Shown: piece after piece, positions 17,776-28,428 of the stretch | Position numbering within the stretch: position 1 is the first letter of the stretch | Layout: every line of letters starts with the position of its first letter | Origin: JAVBRU01 sp031547595 | GTDB taxonomy: Bacteria > Bacillota > Clostridia > Christensenellales > Aristaeellaceae | Length of the DNA stretch: 64,000 bases | Direction: 5' to 3' | Assembly (NCBI GenBank): GCA_031547595.1 | Contig: JAVBRU010000075.1 | Span: 1-64,000 of the forward strand | The notes under the pieces: generated by a model | What the model saw: only the letters and a program-made list of their open reading frames with translations | What the model was told of the DNA's origin: nothing | Databases searched by the model: none | Translations under genes and position numbers: made by a program

Positions 17776-19688
17776 AAAAGCTGCTGATCCCCCTCGTGCT
17801 GTGCTGCCTGATGTTCTCTACTGCCAGTGCTGATACGTTGACCTTTTCCGTGGATGCCGAGGGCAAGGGCATGAGCGACATGCTCTATGGCCTGTTCTTT
17901 GAAGACATCAACTACGCCGCGGACGGCGGCCTGTATGCGGAGCTTCTATATAACCGCTCCTTTGAGTATGCCGATCCGGGAAGCACCCTGCAAAGCCAGC
18001 ACCTGACGGGCTGGATGATGAACAGCCTGCTGTCTGCCAAGGGCAAGGCGCAGGTGATGACAGAGCAGCCGCTGAACGATAGCAACCCCACCTATGTGCG
18101 CATCAGCGTGGAAAGCGGCATATACCGCGCGCTGAACGCGGGCTATGGCAGCAGCGCCTTCACGGGCGGTGTGAACGTCACGCAGGGTGCGGAGTATAGC
18201 TTCTTCATTTATCTGAGGGATGCGGGCTTTGCGGGGATCGTTACCGCCGCCATCACAGACAGGGGCGGCAACCCCATAAGCAACGTGGTGGCCTTCCAGC
18301 CCACGGCGGATTGGCAAAAACACGAGGCAGTGCTGATCGCCACGCAGACCGCCGATGCGTATCTGTGCGTTTCGCTGGATGGTGTCGGCCTCCTGGATAT
18401 GGACATGGCATCCCTGATGCCGCAAACCGGCAGTGTGCTGCGTGCCGATCTGGTGGAGGCGCTGCGGGATTTGCAGCCGCGTTTCCTGCGCTTCCCCGGC
18501 GGGTGCATAGCCGAGGGCTCCTACACCCACGAGAACGTCTACAACTGGAAGGATACCATTGGCCCCGTTGAGCAGCGCAAGGAAAACTGGAACACCTGGG
18601 GTTCTATGCAAAGCTACGGCCTTGGGTATCACGAGTATTTTGAGCTGTGCCGGGAGCTGAATGCCGAGCCGCTGCCGGTGGTGTATGCGGGCGTTCTGTG
18701 CCAGGCGCGCACGCCCAGCGAAGCGCCGCTGAACAAGGCCCAGTGTGAAGCCTATGCACAGGATATTCTGGATTTGATCGAGTACGCCAACGGCGGCACC
18801 GATACCTATTGGGGGCAAAAACGCGCCGAAAACGGCAGCGAACAACCCTTTGGCCTCAAGTATCTGGCCATTGGCAACGAAAACTGGGGCACCGTGTATT
18901 TTGACCGCTTTGGCTGGATTTCGGGCATCGTCAAGGCCGCGTACCCGGATATTACCTTGATTGTCGCCGCTGGGCCTGTGGCCGAGGGCACGCTCATACA
19001 GGACAGCCTGCGCACCATCCGCAGCCGCTTTCCCACCGCCTTGGCCGATGAACATTACTATATGGACAGCGATTGGTTTCTCAAAAACACCAAGCGCTAC
19101 GATAACTATCCGCGTACCACGTCCATTTTTCTGGGCGAGTATGCCGCGCACGAGCCGGTATCGGGCAGCAAACGCCCGAACAACCTGTACAGTGCGCTGT
19201 GCGAGGCCGCGTACCTCACGGGTATTGAGCGCAACAGTGATTTGGTGAAGCTGTGCTGCTATGCGCCTCTCTTGGCACGGGACGGCATGCAGCAGTGGAC
19301 GCCCGATCTGATCTGGTTCAATGCCAACGCCGTACTCAAAACCCCCAACTATTATGTGCAGCAGATGTTTGCAAGCACCCTTGGCGACACCGTGTTGCCC
19401 TCCACGCTGGACGGCGCAGTGTACCATGTGGTGACGCGCACGGATGATGCCGTGTATATCAAGCTGGTCAACGTCAGCGATCAGGCGGCTTCTGTGGATA
19501 TCTTGGCGCAGGGTGTGCCGGGTGGGGAAGGGCGCTTCACGCAGCTTTCCGGGCAACCCAAACAAGTCAACACCTTTACTACGCCGGATGCATTGATTCC
19601 TGTCACGGATGGGTGTATCATATCAAACGAACAGCTCGCAGTCACTCTGCCCGCGTACTCTGTCACCATCTACGAACTGCCCTTATAA
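17772..19688 (+). CDS. Secreted GH51 alpha-L-arabinofuranosidase
   Basis: 638 residues with an N-terminal signal peptide (MKKLLIPLVLCCLMFSTASA). An N-terminal beta-rich insertion (about 60-215) of the CBM4-like kind precedes the catalytic barrel. The acid/base is Glu370 in AIGNENWG and the nucleophile Glu456 in FLGEYAAH, both in GH51 context. A beta-sandwich C-terminal domain ends in LPAYSVTIYELPL. It should release arabinofuranose side chains from arabinan or arabinoxylan outside the cell. Translationally coupled to the ArsR-type gene and followed 54 bp later by a cytoplasmic GH51. Confidence 0.9.
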   Translation: MKKLLIPLVLCCLMFSTASADTLTFSVDAEGKGMSDMLYGLFFEDINYAADGGLYAELLYNRSFEYADPGSTLQSQHLTGWMMNSLLSAKGKAQVMTEQPLNDSNPTYVRISVESGIYRALNAGYGSSAFTGGVNVTQGAEYSFFIYLRDAGFAGIVTAAITDRGGNPISNVVAFQPTADWQKHEAVLIATQTADAYLCVSLDGVGLLDMDMASLMPQTGSVLRADLVEALRDLQPRFLRFPGGCIAEGSYTHENVYNWKDTIGPVEQRKENWNTWGSMQSYGLGYHEYFELCRELNAEPLPVVYAGVLCQARTPSEAPLNKAQCEAYAQDILDLIEYANGGTDTYWGQKRAENGSEQPFGLKYLAIGNENWGTVYFDRFGWISGIVKAAYPDITLIVAAGPVAEGTLIQDSLRTIRSRFPTALADEHYYMDSDWFLKNTKRYDNYPRTTSIFLGEYAAHEPVSGSKRPNNLYSALCEAAYLTGIERNSDLVKLCCYAPLLARDGMQQWTPDLIWFNANAVLKTPNYYVQQMFASTLGDTVLPSTLDGAVYHVVTRTDDAVYIKLVNVSDQAASVDILAQGVPGGEGRFTQLSGQPKQVNTFTTPDALIPVTDGCIISNEQLAVTLPAYSVTIYELPL

Positions 19689-19721
19689 CGTCTCCCCGCG
19701 CGATTGCGCTATTATATTTGA

Positions 19722-21242
<1,521 letters not shown>

Positions 21243-21264
21243 TTGGGTGGGGATGCGGGGAACG

Positions 21265-21545
21265 CTGGGGCGCTGCCCCAGACCCCGCTTGGGTATCGCG
21301 CCATGATGCTTGAGTGATTGTGTGCGTGTACGAAGAAGAGGACATTTGACCTTAGGAATACAAGCATTCCACGGCCATCTGCCCTCTTCTTCTGTTCCCC
21401 GGCTAAGGCCGGTGAACCGCCGTGCACACAAGGCGCACGCACACAAGCGAAGCAAAGGTACATACACTCAAGCATCTTGGCTTGATACCCAAGTGAGGTG
21501 CAGGCGACTGGTCTCCTGCCTGGGGTCTGGGGTGAGTAGCCCCGG
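21265..21545. repeat. Hairpin-rich intergenic repeat module, copy B (large inverted repeat)
   Basis: This fills the 317-bp gap between two convergent genes. Long arms at 21287-21316 and 21465-21494 match at 26 of 30 positions by hand. Inside them is a TTGTGTGC/GCACACAA pair and a central hairpin (GAAGAAGAGG 21332-21341 with CCTCTTCTTC 21383-21392) around a GGAAT/ATTCC core. Outside are CTGGGGC/GCCCCAG (21265-21281) on the left and a GCAGGCGAC/GTCTCCTGC unit on the right, the latter matching copy A (2659-2711) on the opposite strand. Confidence 0.8.
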
Positions 21546-21559
21546 CGCATCCCTCCTCC

Positions 21560-22492
21560 CTACGCCTTCAAGAACGCCACGACTTCTTCCACCAGATCCT
21601 CTGCCTGCTGCAGGGTGCCTGTGTTATCCATAAACGCGTGTGCAGTGTTTTTGAAGTAGATCAGCGTGGTATCAACGCCCGCCTGTTCAAGCTTTTCCGC
21701 ATAGGCACGGCCTTCGGCCTGCAGCGGGTCATACTCGCAAACAACGATCATGGCGCGGGGCAAATCGGCATGCTCCTTGGCAAAGAAGGGCGACACATGC
21801 GGATTATCCCAAGGGGTTTTGCCTGCGAGATACCAATCGAGGATGGCGCGGCCAAATGCGCCGCCCTTGCCGGAGAACAGATCACTGCCGCCCATGCGCA
21901 CGCAGGGGTAGAGCAGAATCTGGCTGCGCAGTGCAATCTTGCCCTGCTCTTTGGCCAAGAGGGTGAGTACGGCCGCATAATTGCCGCCCGCGCTGTCGCC
22001 GGACACGCAAAAGGCTTTGCGGTTCGCGCCCAGCTCGTCCGCATGATTCCACGCCCATTCCAGGGCTTTGTAGCTATCCTGCACGCCGCAGGGGTAGGGG
22101 TATTCCGGCGCGAGGTGATAATCTACGGATACTACAATGCAATCGGCACGGTCGCTGACGGCTTTGCAGTATTCCTCCACCGCGCCGATGCTGCCGCCAA
22201 TCCAGCCGCCGCCATGCATAAACAGCATCAGCGGACGTTGAGCGGCGCTTTCGTCTGCCGGTGTATACACGCGCAGCAGGATATCCTCCTGATAGCCGCG
22301 GATGGTCACATCCTTTTGCGTAATAGGACGGCGGGTGATGTCCGCGCTTTTGCCGCCCATGCCCTGGCGCAGCTTGGGCAGGTTCTTATCCAGCATTTTT
22401 TTGAGCAGGAAATAGGGCATCTTGCCCATCGCGCCGTCAAAAGGGTTGTCCGGCGGGGTGAATGCAGGGTAGTCTTTTTCGATGTATTTCAT
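21560..22492 (-). CDS. Alpha/beta-hydrolase esterase (HSL family)
   Basis: 310 residues, no signal peptide, so cytoplasmic. Shows the hormone-sensitive-lipase family marks: oxyanion motif MHGGGWIGG, nucleophile Ser in GDSAGGNYA, Asp in CEYDPLQAEG and His in NTAHAFMD. Such enzymes remove acetyl or other short acyl groups. Beside the arabinoxylan locus, deacetylation of imported xylo-oligosaccharides is plausible but not shown by sequence. GAAAGGAG precedes the ATG. A terminator-like hairpin separates it from the oxidoreductase gene upstream. Confidence 0.88.
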   Translation of the reverse strand: MKYIEKDYPAFTPPDNPFDGAMGKMPYFLLKKMLDKNLPKLRQGMGGKSADITRRPITQKDVTIRGYQEDILLRVYTPADESAAQRPLMLFMHGGGWIGGSIGAVEEYCKAVSDRADCIVVSVDYHLAPEYPYPCGVQDSYKALEWAWNHADELGANRKAFCVSGDSAGGNYAAVLTLLAKEQGKIALRSQILLYPCVRMGGSDLFSGKGGAFGRAILDWYLAGKTPWDNPHVSPFFAKEHADLPRAMIVVCEYDPLQAEGRAYAEKLEQAGVDTTLIYFKNTAHAFMDNTGTLQQAEDLVEEVVAFLKA

Positions 22493-22507
22493 AGGCAGGC
22501 TCCTTTC

Positions 22508-22540
22508 AAAAAAGCGCTTACCGGCATGGCAAGCGCTTTT
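22508..22540 (-). terminator. Intrinsic terminator/attenuator between two minus-strand genes
   Basis: AAAAGCGCTT (22510-22519) and AAGCGCTTTT (22531-22540) form a perfect 10-bp stem. On the minus strand it is followed by six T, then directly by the esterase ribosome binding site. Read-through would be needed for co-transcription. Confidence 0.7.
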
Positions 22541-22545
22541 GCTTT

Positions 22546-23715
22546 TTAAATTTCGGGGATTTCGATGGCAATTTCGCGGCCGAGCGCGGCAGACTTGACA
22601 ATGCCATCAATGATGGCCTGGTTGGAGAGGATCTGGCTGCTGGGCACGGGCGCGGGCAGACCATCCTTCACAGCATCCAGGAACGAGCGGATTTTCAGTT
22701 CGAACAGGTCTTTATTGCTGGGCAGGATGGGCAGCTTGGTCTCGGTCATCAGGCTGGCCACGTTGGAATACAGCGTCATCTCGCCGCCCATGGTGCCATT
22801 CCAGCACTCTGTGGAGGGAATGCGAAGCGCGGCTTTGGTGCCCATAATGATGGTATCGCCGGGGGTGTCCAGGTGCATCGCCCAGGCAATGCGGAAGTCC
22901 AGCACAATGCCGCCCTCCAGGCGCACAAAGGCGGCGGCGAAGTCGTCCACATTAAACCGGGCGGCGTTTTCTTCGCCGGTGTGGGCAGCATCGGCATACT
23001 GGTACAGCGGATTCGTGCCAAAGAAATTGCTGGTGTAGCCGGTGACGGTGAGGGGCCTGGGATAGCCCACGGCGTTGAGCACCATATCCAGCGAGTAGCA
23101 GCCGATATCGCCAATCGCGCCCACGCCGCCGGTGGATTTTTCGATGAAGGTGCTGTTGGGGATGCCGCGGCGACGGCCGCCGCCGGTCTGGATATAATAC
23201 ACATCACCCAGCGCGCCGGATTGTACGATTTCCCTCAGCATCTGCATGTTCGGGTCCATACGCGGCTGGAAGCCGATGGTGAGCAGCTTGCCCGATGCTT
23301 TTTCTGCGCGCATGACGGCCACAGCTTCATCCAGCGTGACGGTGAAGGGCTTTTCGAGCAGCACGTTCACACCGGCATTCAGCGCGTCGATGGTGCACTC
23401 GGCATGGGTGGCGTTGTAGGTGCAGATGCTGACGGCATCGAGGTTTTCCTTGGTCAGCATTTCGGTGTGGCTCTCATAAAAACGGATGTTGGTACAATCG
23501 GTATGGGTGCGCTTGCAAAAACTTTCGCACTTGCCGGGCACGATGTCCGCCATGGCCACCAGCTCCACATCGGGCATTTTTATATACTGCGGCACATGCG
23601 CCTCAGCAATCCAGCCGGTGCCGATGATGCCTACCCGGATTTTTTTGCTGGCATCAATGACCTTTGCCTCGTCCGCCTGTCGAAATTGACCCAGTACCGC
23701 ATCGCCGTTTGCCAT
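22546..23715 (-). CDS. Gfo/Idh/MocA-family oxidoreductase
   Basis: 389 residues from the ATG at 23715, which has AAGGAGG upstream; longer starts have no such site. An N-terminal Rossmann fold (VGIIGTGWIAEAHVPQY, with the family motif EKPFTV further on) and a C-terminal alpha/beta substrate domain are clear. These enzymes oxidise or reduce sugars, sugar acids or inositols with NAD(P). The substrate is not deducible. It is transcribed from its own promoter (23783-23811), divergent from the next gene. Confidence 0.9.
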   Translation of the reverse strand: MANGDAVLGQFRQADEAKVIDASKKIRVGIIGTGWIAEAHVPQYIKMPDVELVAMADIVPGKCESFCKRTHTDCTNIRFYESHTEMLTKENLDAVSICTYNATHAECTIDALNAGVNVLLEKPFTVTLDEAVAVMRAEKASGKLLTIGFQPRMDPNMQMLREIVQSGALGDVYYIQTGGGRRRGIPNSTFIEKSTGGVGAIGDIGCYSLDMVLNAVGYPRPLTVTGYTSNFFGTNPLYQYADAAHTGEENAARFNVDDFAAAFVRLEGGIVLDFRIAWAMHLDTPGDTIIMGTKAALRIPSTECWNGTMGGEMTLYSNVASLMTETKLPILPSNKDLFELKIRSFLDAVKDGLPAPVPSSQILSNQAIIDGIVKSAALGREIAIEIPEI

Positions 23716-23782
23716 TTGTGGTTCCTCCTTAAAATTGCACGCGCACGCATAAAGGATGCGTTTTTGCTTGTGATGTATAGCA

Positions 23783-23811
23783 ATTATAGCATTTTGGCCG
23801 CCGCCTGTCGA
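23783..23811 (-). promoter_or_regulatory. Sigma-A promoter for the oxidoreductase gene
   Basis: Reading the minus strand: TCGACA (23811-23806), 17 bp, TATAAT (23788-23783). It lies about 70 bp before the ATG at 23715. Confidence 0.65.
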
Positions 23812-23890
23812 TACGTCCATAGCACAGATTTGTGCCAAAATGCGTCTTTTGCGTGTCAAGCAGGGGCAATTGTAAAAAAGAAAAAGCCAA

Positions 23891-23919
23891 TTGCTATCTT
23901 TTCATATATATGGTAAAAT
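23891..23919 (+). promoter_or_regulatory. Sigma-A promoter with extended -10
   Basis: TTGCTA (23891-23896), 17 bp, TAAAAT (23914-23919) with TG one base before it. It drives the gene starting at 23957. Confidence 0.6.
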
Positions 23920-23956
23920 GAATGCGCCGAGAAAACTGAAAAGGGAGGAACGAACC

Positions 23957-25018
23957 ATGAAGCGCTTTTTGACGATGCTTTTGCTATTCACTCTCCTGAC
24001 CGGCTGCCTCGCAGCAGCTGCAGATACAATCAGTATCGACCTTGACACCGCCACGCTCTCTCAACTGCAGGCCGTGCAAAGTGCCATTGCCGACAAGCTA
24101 ACCCAGGCCAGGAAAGACCTTTGGGCAGCTGTTCCCACCCCCGATGCTGTGGTAGATACGTTGGATTTTGACCTGATACGGGGCAATGAAGAGAAATTCC
24201 GCGGCAGGAGTGTGCAGCTGATTGGCACAGTGACGCAAATCACCAAGGACAGCGAGGTATGGCGGCTGCGCATGGCCGTGGACAACAACGAGGAGAACCT
24301 CCTGTACATCACATACACTGCCAAGGCGGGCGAAGTTGCCCCGGTCAAGGGTGATACGTTATACATTCAGGGCACATTGACCGGCGCGTACACCTACACG
24401 GCCAGTGCAACAAGCAAGGTCACCCTGCCTGCATGCAAGGCCACCGTCCTCACTTTCGCCACGGACGCACTGAACCATCAGGTGGAAAGCGCCCTCGCCT
24501 ATACGGTGACGCACTATCTGTGGAGCACAAAAAATACGCACTATATCGCGCTGATAATCGGGAACTGCGCTTTTGACAGTGCGTCCTATTTTGTCAACCT
24601 CGTGCTGCGGGATGAAAAGGGCAACATCGTGGGCGCAAAACTGGGTGAAACCGCATGCGTACCTAGCGGAGAAAGCGCCATGCTGCTGTTCAACAATACC
24701 GAGGGATTTGCGTACTTTACCCATGATATCACGGTGACCAAGCGCCAGACCGATGAAAGTATCCTGCCGGATTTGAATACCACCCTGTACACCACGCCCG
24801 GCAAGGCCATCCTGTCGGTAGAGAATGTAGGCGAAGCGCCGCTGCAGTATCTGAAGAGTATTGTGCTGTTCCTCCGGGAGGGCGAGGTGGTAGACCAGCA
24901 GAGCCGCTACATCATGGATAAGGAAAATGAATTGAAGCCCGGAAAGGCCTTGGTGATCGAGCTGCCCACCGCCCAAATCTTTGACAGTGTGCTAACCTTC
25001 TTGGAGGGCAAGAAATAA
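23957..25018 (+). CDS. Exported protein of unknown function (possible lipoprotein)
   Basis: 353 residues from the ATG at 23957 with GGGAGG upstream. The leader contains LLTGC, a possible lipobox, though cleavage after LAAAA is also possible. A helical segment (about 30-60, LSQLQAVQSAIADKLTQAR) is followed by an OB-like strand region (about 75-150, RGRSVQLIGTVTQI) and a beta-rich C-terminal half. Similar helix-plus-beta secreted proteins are common in Clostridia, without a known role. Its 3' end overlaps the convergent nucleotidyltransferase gene by 27 bp. Confidence 0.75.
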   Translation: MKRFLTMLLLFTLLTGCLAAAADTISIDLDTATLSQLQAVQSAIADKLTQARKDLWAAVPTPDAVVDTLDFDLIRGNEEKFRGRSVQLIGTVTQITKDSEVWRLRMAVDNNEENLLYITYTAKAGEVAPVKGDTLYIQGTLTGAYTYTASATSKVTLPACKATVLTFATDALNHQVESALAYTVTHYLWSTKNTHYIALIIGNCAFDSASYFVNLVLRDEKGNIVGAKLGETACVPSGESAMLLFNNTEGFAYFTHDITVTKRQTDESILPDLNTTLYTTPGKAILSVENVGEAPLQYLKSIVLFLREGEVVDQQSRYIMDKENELKPGKALVIELPTAQIFDSVLTFLEGKK

Positions 25019-25756
25019 AATATCCGCAAACCGCTGGATGTGTGGACCCAGGCTGCACATCCAGTTTTTTGTTTCTTCATTTTGCGCATGCAGCAGCGGA
25101 TGCTTCCGGATGTCCAGCACTTTTTCCATGATCTCTGGCTCCGGCACGAGGCCATTATCCAACGCCCACTGGCCGGCTTTTGTTTTGGCCAGAATGTCCT
25201 GCGTCTTTGCCGTGTACAAGCACCGCGCAATATCCAGTATCCACCCGGCAGAGTACAGGCTGGCACCTGTTTGCGCGGCATACTTGCGGATGGTGTCATA
25301 TTCGTGCGTCAGCGCAGCATTCATCTGGTCCTGGGTGGGGAAGGGAAGCCGCTCCCGATGATCCTCGCCATGCAGCAGCACGCCGTATTTGATGATATTT
25401 ATTAGCGAAAACGCGTCGATCTCAAAGGCATTCATCAGCCGCTGGCCGCTGGTGCCCCAGTAGACGACTGTTTCTTTTGCATGTTCAGCCACTGTGCGCC
25501 ACGTGGTGATGATCCCTTCAAAGGAACGATAATAAGGGTTTCCCGGCTCCTGTGTGAGCAGCGTTTGGCGCAGCATCACCAATTCATCGGCCTGCGCTTG
25601 GGACAAAGGAGTTTCGGTGAAACAGGCGATGTCAATATCGCTCCAGCCCAGCTTAAAATCGCCCAGCACAACAGAGCCGAACAGATAAAGGGTCGGCTTG
25701 TTATCTGCAAGAATGCCCGCGATTGCCTGGGTCATCCGCTCGATGCTGTTTACCAT
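24992..25756 (-). CDS. Nucleotidyltransferase (aminoglycoside adenylyltransferase-like)
   Basis: About 254 residues from the ATG at 25756, which overlaps the nrdG stop as ATGGTAA; an ATG at 25771 is an alternative. The polymerase-beta-type motif LFGSVVLGDFKLGWSDIDI (GS then DxD) is intact, and the C-terminal half is helical. Relatives include streptomycin/spectinomycin adenylyltransferases, but many chromosomal members have no known substrate. Resistance should not be assumed. Confidence 0.82.
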   Translation of the reverse strand: MVNSIERMTQAIAGILADNKPTLYLFGSVVLGDFKLGWSDIDIACFTETPLSQAQADELVMLRQTLLTQEPGNPYYRSFEGIITTWRTVAEHAKETVVYWGTSGQRLMNAFEIDAFSLINIIKYGVLLHGEDHRERLPFPTQDQMNAALTHEYDTIRKYAAQTGASLYSAGWILDIARCLYTAKTQDILAKTKAGQWALDNGLVPEPEIMEKVLDIRKHPLLHAQNEETKNWMCSLGPHIQRFADILFLALQEG

Positions 25757-26256
25757 ACGGGCGGCGTCCATAGCACTGCCGCGCCCTTTTGCAGGGAAGC
25801 GGGCAGGTCGATCAGGCGCTGATTGCTGCTGCCGCAAAAGCGCAGGTTCAGCGAGCGCAGGTTCAGCTCAAACTTCCCGTCCACCAGCACATCGCAGTGC
25901 TGCAATAGTGCGAGGCGTGCCGAATCACTCTCTTGAAGGATTTCTTCCAATGTATAACCCGAATATAGCCAAACATTCAGCCCGGCGTTCTTGGCGGCCT
26001 GCGCCAGTAAAAGGCAGGCTTCGGGCTGCAATAGCGGCTCCCCGCCAGACAACGTGATGCCGGAGAGCAGCGGGTTTTTCAAAAAAGCGGCGCAAAGCTC
26101 GTCCGTGTCCGCTTCCTTCCCGCCCATCGGGTCGTGCGTTTCAGGGTTGTGGCAGCCTGCGCAGCTGTGAGGGCAGCCCTGTGTGAATACCGTGAACCGA
26201 AGCCCCGGCCCGTCCACAATGCTGTCGTTGACGGTGCCTGCGATATGTATTTTCAT
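25750..26256 (-). CDS. nrdG: Anaerobic ribonucleotide reductase activating protein
   Basis: 168 residues from the ATG at 26256, with AGGAG seven bases upstream. A radical-SAM enzyme: the cysteine triad is in TQGCPHSCAGCHNPE, followed by the SAM-binding segment TLSGGEPLLQ. It makes the glycyl radical on NrdD so that ribonucleotides can be reduced without oxygen. No nrdD lies beside it in the window; the next upstream gene runs the other way. It overlaps the nucleotidyltransferase gene. Confidence 0.93.
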   Translation of the reverse strand: MKIHIAGTVNDSIVDGPGLRFTVFTQGCPHSCAGCHNPETHDPMGGKEADTDELCAAFLKNPLLSGITLSGGEPLLQPEACLLLAQAAKNAGLNVWLYSGYTLEEILQESDSARLALLQHCDVLVDGKFELNLRSLNLRFCGSSNQRLIDLPASLQKGAAVLWTPPVW

Positions 26257-26441
26257 GATGACGCTCCTGATCATAGCGGTGCTTTCTCCGCGATATAGTC
26301 AACAGGAACAGTATAGTCGATAAAAACAGGATAGTAAAGCGCTGGCCGGCATAAAAATTTTGCGTGGCTGCCTGCCGCCATCCCGTTCGTTCACAATCTG
26401 TTAACACTTTTATGCATGCATGGTATTGTGTTCAAAAACGC

Positions 26442-26469
26442 TTGACACCTCTGCATTTGACGGTATAAT
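26442..26469 (+). promoter_or_regulatory. Strong sigma-A promoter
   Basis: TTGACA (26442-26447), 16 bp, TATAAT (26464-26469), both consensus. Transcription should begin near 26476, so the downstream gene must start after this point. Confidence 0.85.
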
Positions 26470-26527
26470 GAAATCGCATGTACTGCGAATTTATATGCAC
26501 ACATCACTCCGCAAGGAGGACCATCTA

Positions 26528-27562
26528 TTGCAACGTTTACTCACCTACCGCACCGAGCAATGGTGCGACAAGACCATGAGCGTTTTACGGGAGCAGCAGC
26601 TGGAAGCGTGCCAGGACAGGCTGTCGCGCTGTTTGCGGCAGGGCATTTTTGCTGATTTGGACGAGGGGGAATACGCCGTGGTATGGCGCTCTTCCTTTTA
26701 CGCGATGGAGCATGGGCTGCTGCCGGAGCGGGACGCGCTGCGCAATCAGGTGCTTGCATATGTGCCGCAGGAATGCTGCTATTTATCCGAGCGCGAGGAC
26801 GAGCTGGTCAAGCGCATGCTGATGAATAATGGCGAAACGGCGCTGACGGACTGGGACGAAATCAGCGCGGCGGAAGCGTTGATCGCACGGCTGTGGTGCA
26901 CGATTTTGATTGACGATGAGGACATGGCCACGCTGCGGCTGCAAGAGCCGCTGGTGGAGCCGATCCTTTCGGCCATGATGTCTGCGCGGTATGCGCAGGC
27001 ACGGCAAAGGTTATTTTCCTTTGATGCCATGCTGCACGGGCTTTTGTATTTGTCCGGGTTTTTGCATGCCGATGTGCCGGCGGCGCATTTTATGCAGGAG
27101 CAAGGGCAGGACGAGCCCAACTGTACACTGTTTTTGAAGCGCTACCTGCGCGCCAGCTTTGATTATACCCAGGGGCATGACGGCGAAATGCTGCTGGTGC
27201 ACCCGGGCTTGGCCGAGCCGGAGCATCTGATCAGCGGCCTGCAGGGCCTGGTGGTGCCGCAGATGCACCTCACCCAGGCCATGATGCTGGGCGGAATGAA
27301 CGGCATTTTGCCGGAGGAAACCGCCGCCAGCGAGGCGATGCGCGGTGCGCTGCACGGTGCGCTGCGCCCGGATTGTGATGTGGAGGAAACCTTGGGCGAC
27401 CTTCGTATGATGGCCAAGCAAGGCGCTGCATTTTTAGAAATGCGCGATGTGCTGGAAAGTGCGTTGTGCGTGCTGCCAACGCCCAGCATACTGTCCGCAT
27501 TAGAGCAGCTGCATCTGCAAACGGTGCGCTGGGTGGGCATGGCCTCGGCGGTGCTCAATTAA
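26528..27562 (+). CDS. Conserved protein of unknown function
   Basis: 344 residues starting at TTG 26528: AAGGAGGA ends seven bases before it and the consensus promoter lies just upstream, which rules out longer starts. The protein is soluble, helical and acidic, with no signal peptide or membrane span; segments such as VVWRSSFYAMEHGLL and LIARLWCTILIDDEDM stand out. I do not recognise the family. Its TAA overlaps the ATG of the pseudouridine synthase (TAATG), so the two are likely one transcript. Confidence 0.75.
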   Translation: MQRLLTYRTEQWCDKTMSVLREQQLEACQDRLSRCLRQGIFADLDEGEYAVVWRSSFYAMEHGLLPERDALRNQVLAYVPQECCYLSEREDELVKRMLMNNGETALTDWDEISAAEALIARLWCTILIDDEDMATLRLQEPLVEPILSAMMSARYAQARQRLFSFDAMLHGLLYLSGFLHADVPAAHFMQEQGQDEPNCTLFLKRYLRASFDYTQGHDGEMLLVHPGLAEPEHLISGLQGLVVPQMHLTQAMMLGGMNGILPEETAASEAMRGALHGALRPDCDVEETLGDLRMMAKQGAAFLEMRDVLESALCVLPTPSILSALEQLHLQTVRWVGMASAVLN

Positions 27563-28413
27563 TGCCTTGTTATGAAGCGCGGGTGCCGGACAACAGCCCG
27601 CCCATGCGGCTGGATGCGTATCTGGCCCGTGCATTGCCTGCATTGCCCGCGCATGTGCTGCGCGGCGCTTTTGCGCGCAGGGATGTGAAGATGGATGGGG
27701 TGCGCACACGCCCGGAAGCACTGGCCGCGCAGGGCGCGCTGGTGCAGGTATACACAGCGTATCAGCCACAGCTGGACGTAGTGTATGAAGATGGGCATAT
27801 TCTGCTGATCAACAAGCCTGCGGGCATCAGTGTGGAGGAGGACGGGCGCGGCGGCATGACGCTGCTCAGCCTGGCTGCGCTCTACGCCAGGGAAGCCTAC
27901 ATACCGCGCCTGTGTCATCGGCTGGACAACCCCACAAGCGGGCTCCTGCTATTGGCCAAAGACGACGCGGCAGAGCAAGCGGCGCTGAGCGCTTTCAAGG
28001 CGCACAGCATGCAAAAGACATACACCTGCATCGTGCGCGGCGTGATGCGCCCGGCGGAAAACACCTGCGAAGCATACCTGGTGAAAGACGCGGCGCGGGC
28101 AAAGGTGAAGATTGTATCGCATAACACGCCGGGCAGCAAGCCCATCATCACGCGCTACCAAACGCTGCACTGCGATGGCGAAACCTCGCGCCTGCGTGTG
28201 GATTTACTGACAGGGCGCACCCACCAGATCCGCGCACACATGGCATACCTCGCGCATCCCGTGCTAGGGGACGACCAGTATGGCGACCGCGCTTTCAACA
28301 AGCGCATGAAGGCGGGGCGGCTGATGCTGTGCGCCACCGGGCTGACGCTGCATGCGGACGGCGTGCTGCAATACTTGGAGGGACGGCATTTTGAAGCCGC
28401 ACCGCCATTTTGA
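27562..28413 (+). CDS. RluA-family pseudouridine synthase
   Basis: 283 residues. An S4-like N-terminal RNA-binding part (MRLDAYLARALPALP) is followed by the catalytic domain with the Asp in HRLDNPTSGLLLL and the late motif LLTGRTHQIRAHM. It isomerises uridine to pseudouridine in rRNA or tRNA. Starts within the preceding stop codon. The target site cannot be told from RluC/RluD relatives by reading. Confidence 0.92.
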   Translation: MPCYEARVPDNSPPMRLDAYLARALPALPAHVLRGAFARRDVKMDGVRTRPEALAAQGALVQVYTAYQPQLDVVYEDGHILLINKPAGISVEEDGRGGMTLLSLAALYAREAYIPRLCHRLDNPTSGLLLLAKDDAAEQAALSAFKAHSMQKTYTCIVRGVMRPAENTCEAYLVKDAARAKVKIVSHNTPGSKPIITRYQTLHCDGETSRLRVDLLTGRTHQIRAHMAYLAHPVLGDDQYGDRAFNKRMKAGRLMLCATGLTLHADGVLQYLEGRHFEAAPPF

Positions 28414-28428
28414 AAGGGTTTTTGATGT

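Noticed and set aside
21310..21633. Open frames through the inverted-repeat gap
   Set aside because: They run across palindromic repeat DNA, lack start signals, and resemble no protein.
24992..25756. Aminoglycoside resistance gene
   Set aside because: Only the general nucleotidyltransferase motif is evident; many chromosomal relatives have no resistance role.
26420..26527. A longer N-terminus for the gene at 26528
   Set aside because: It would begin upstream of a consensus promoter (26442-26469); the TTG at 26528 has an ideal ribosome binding site.
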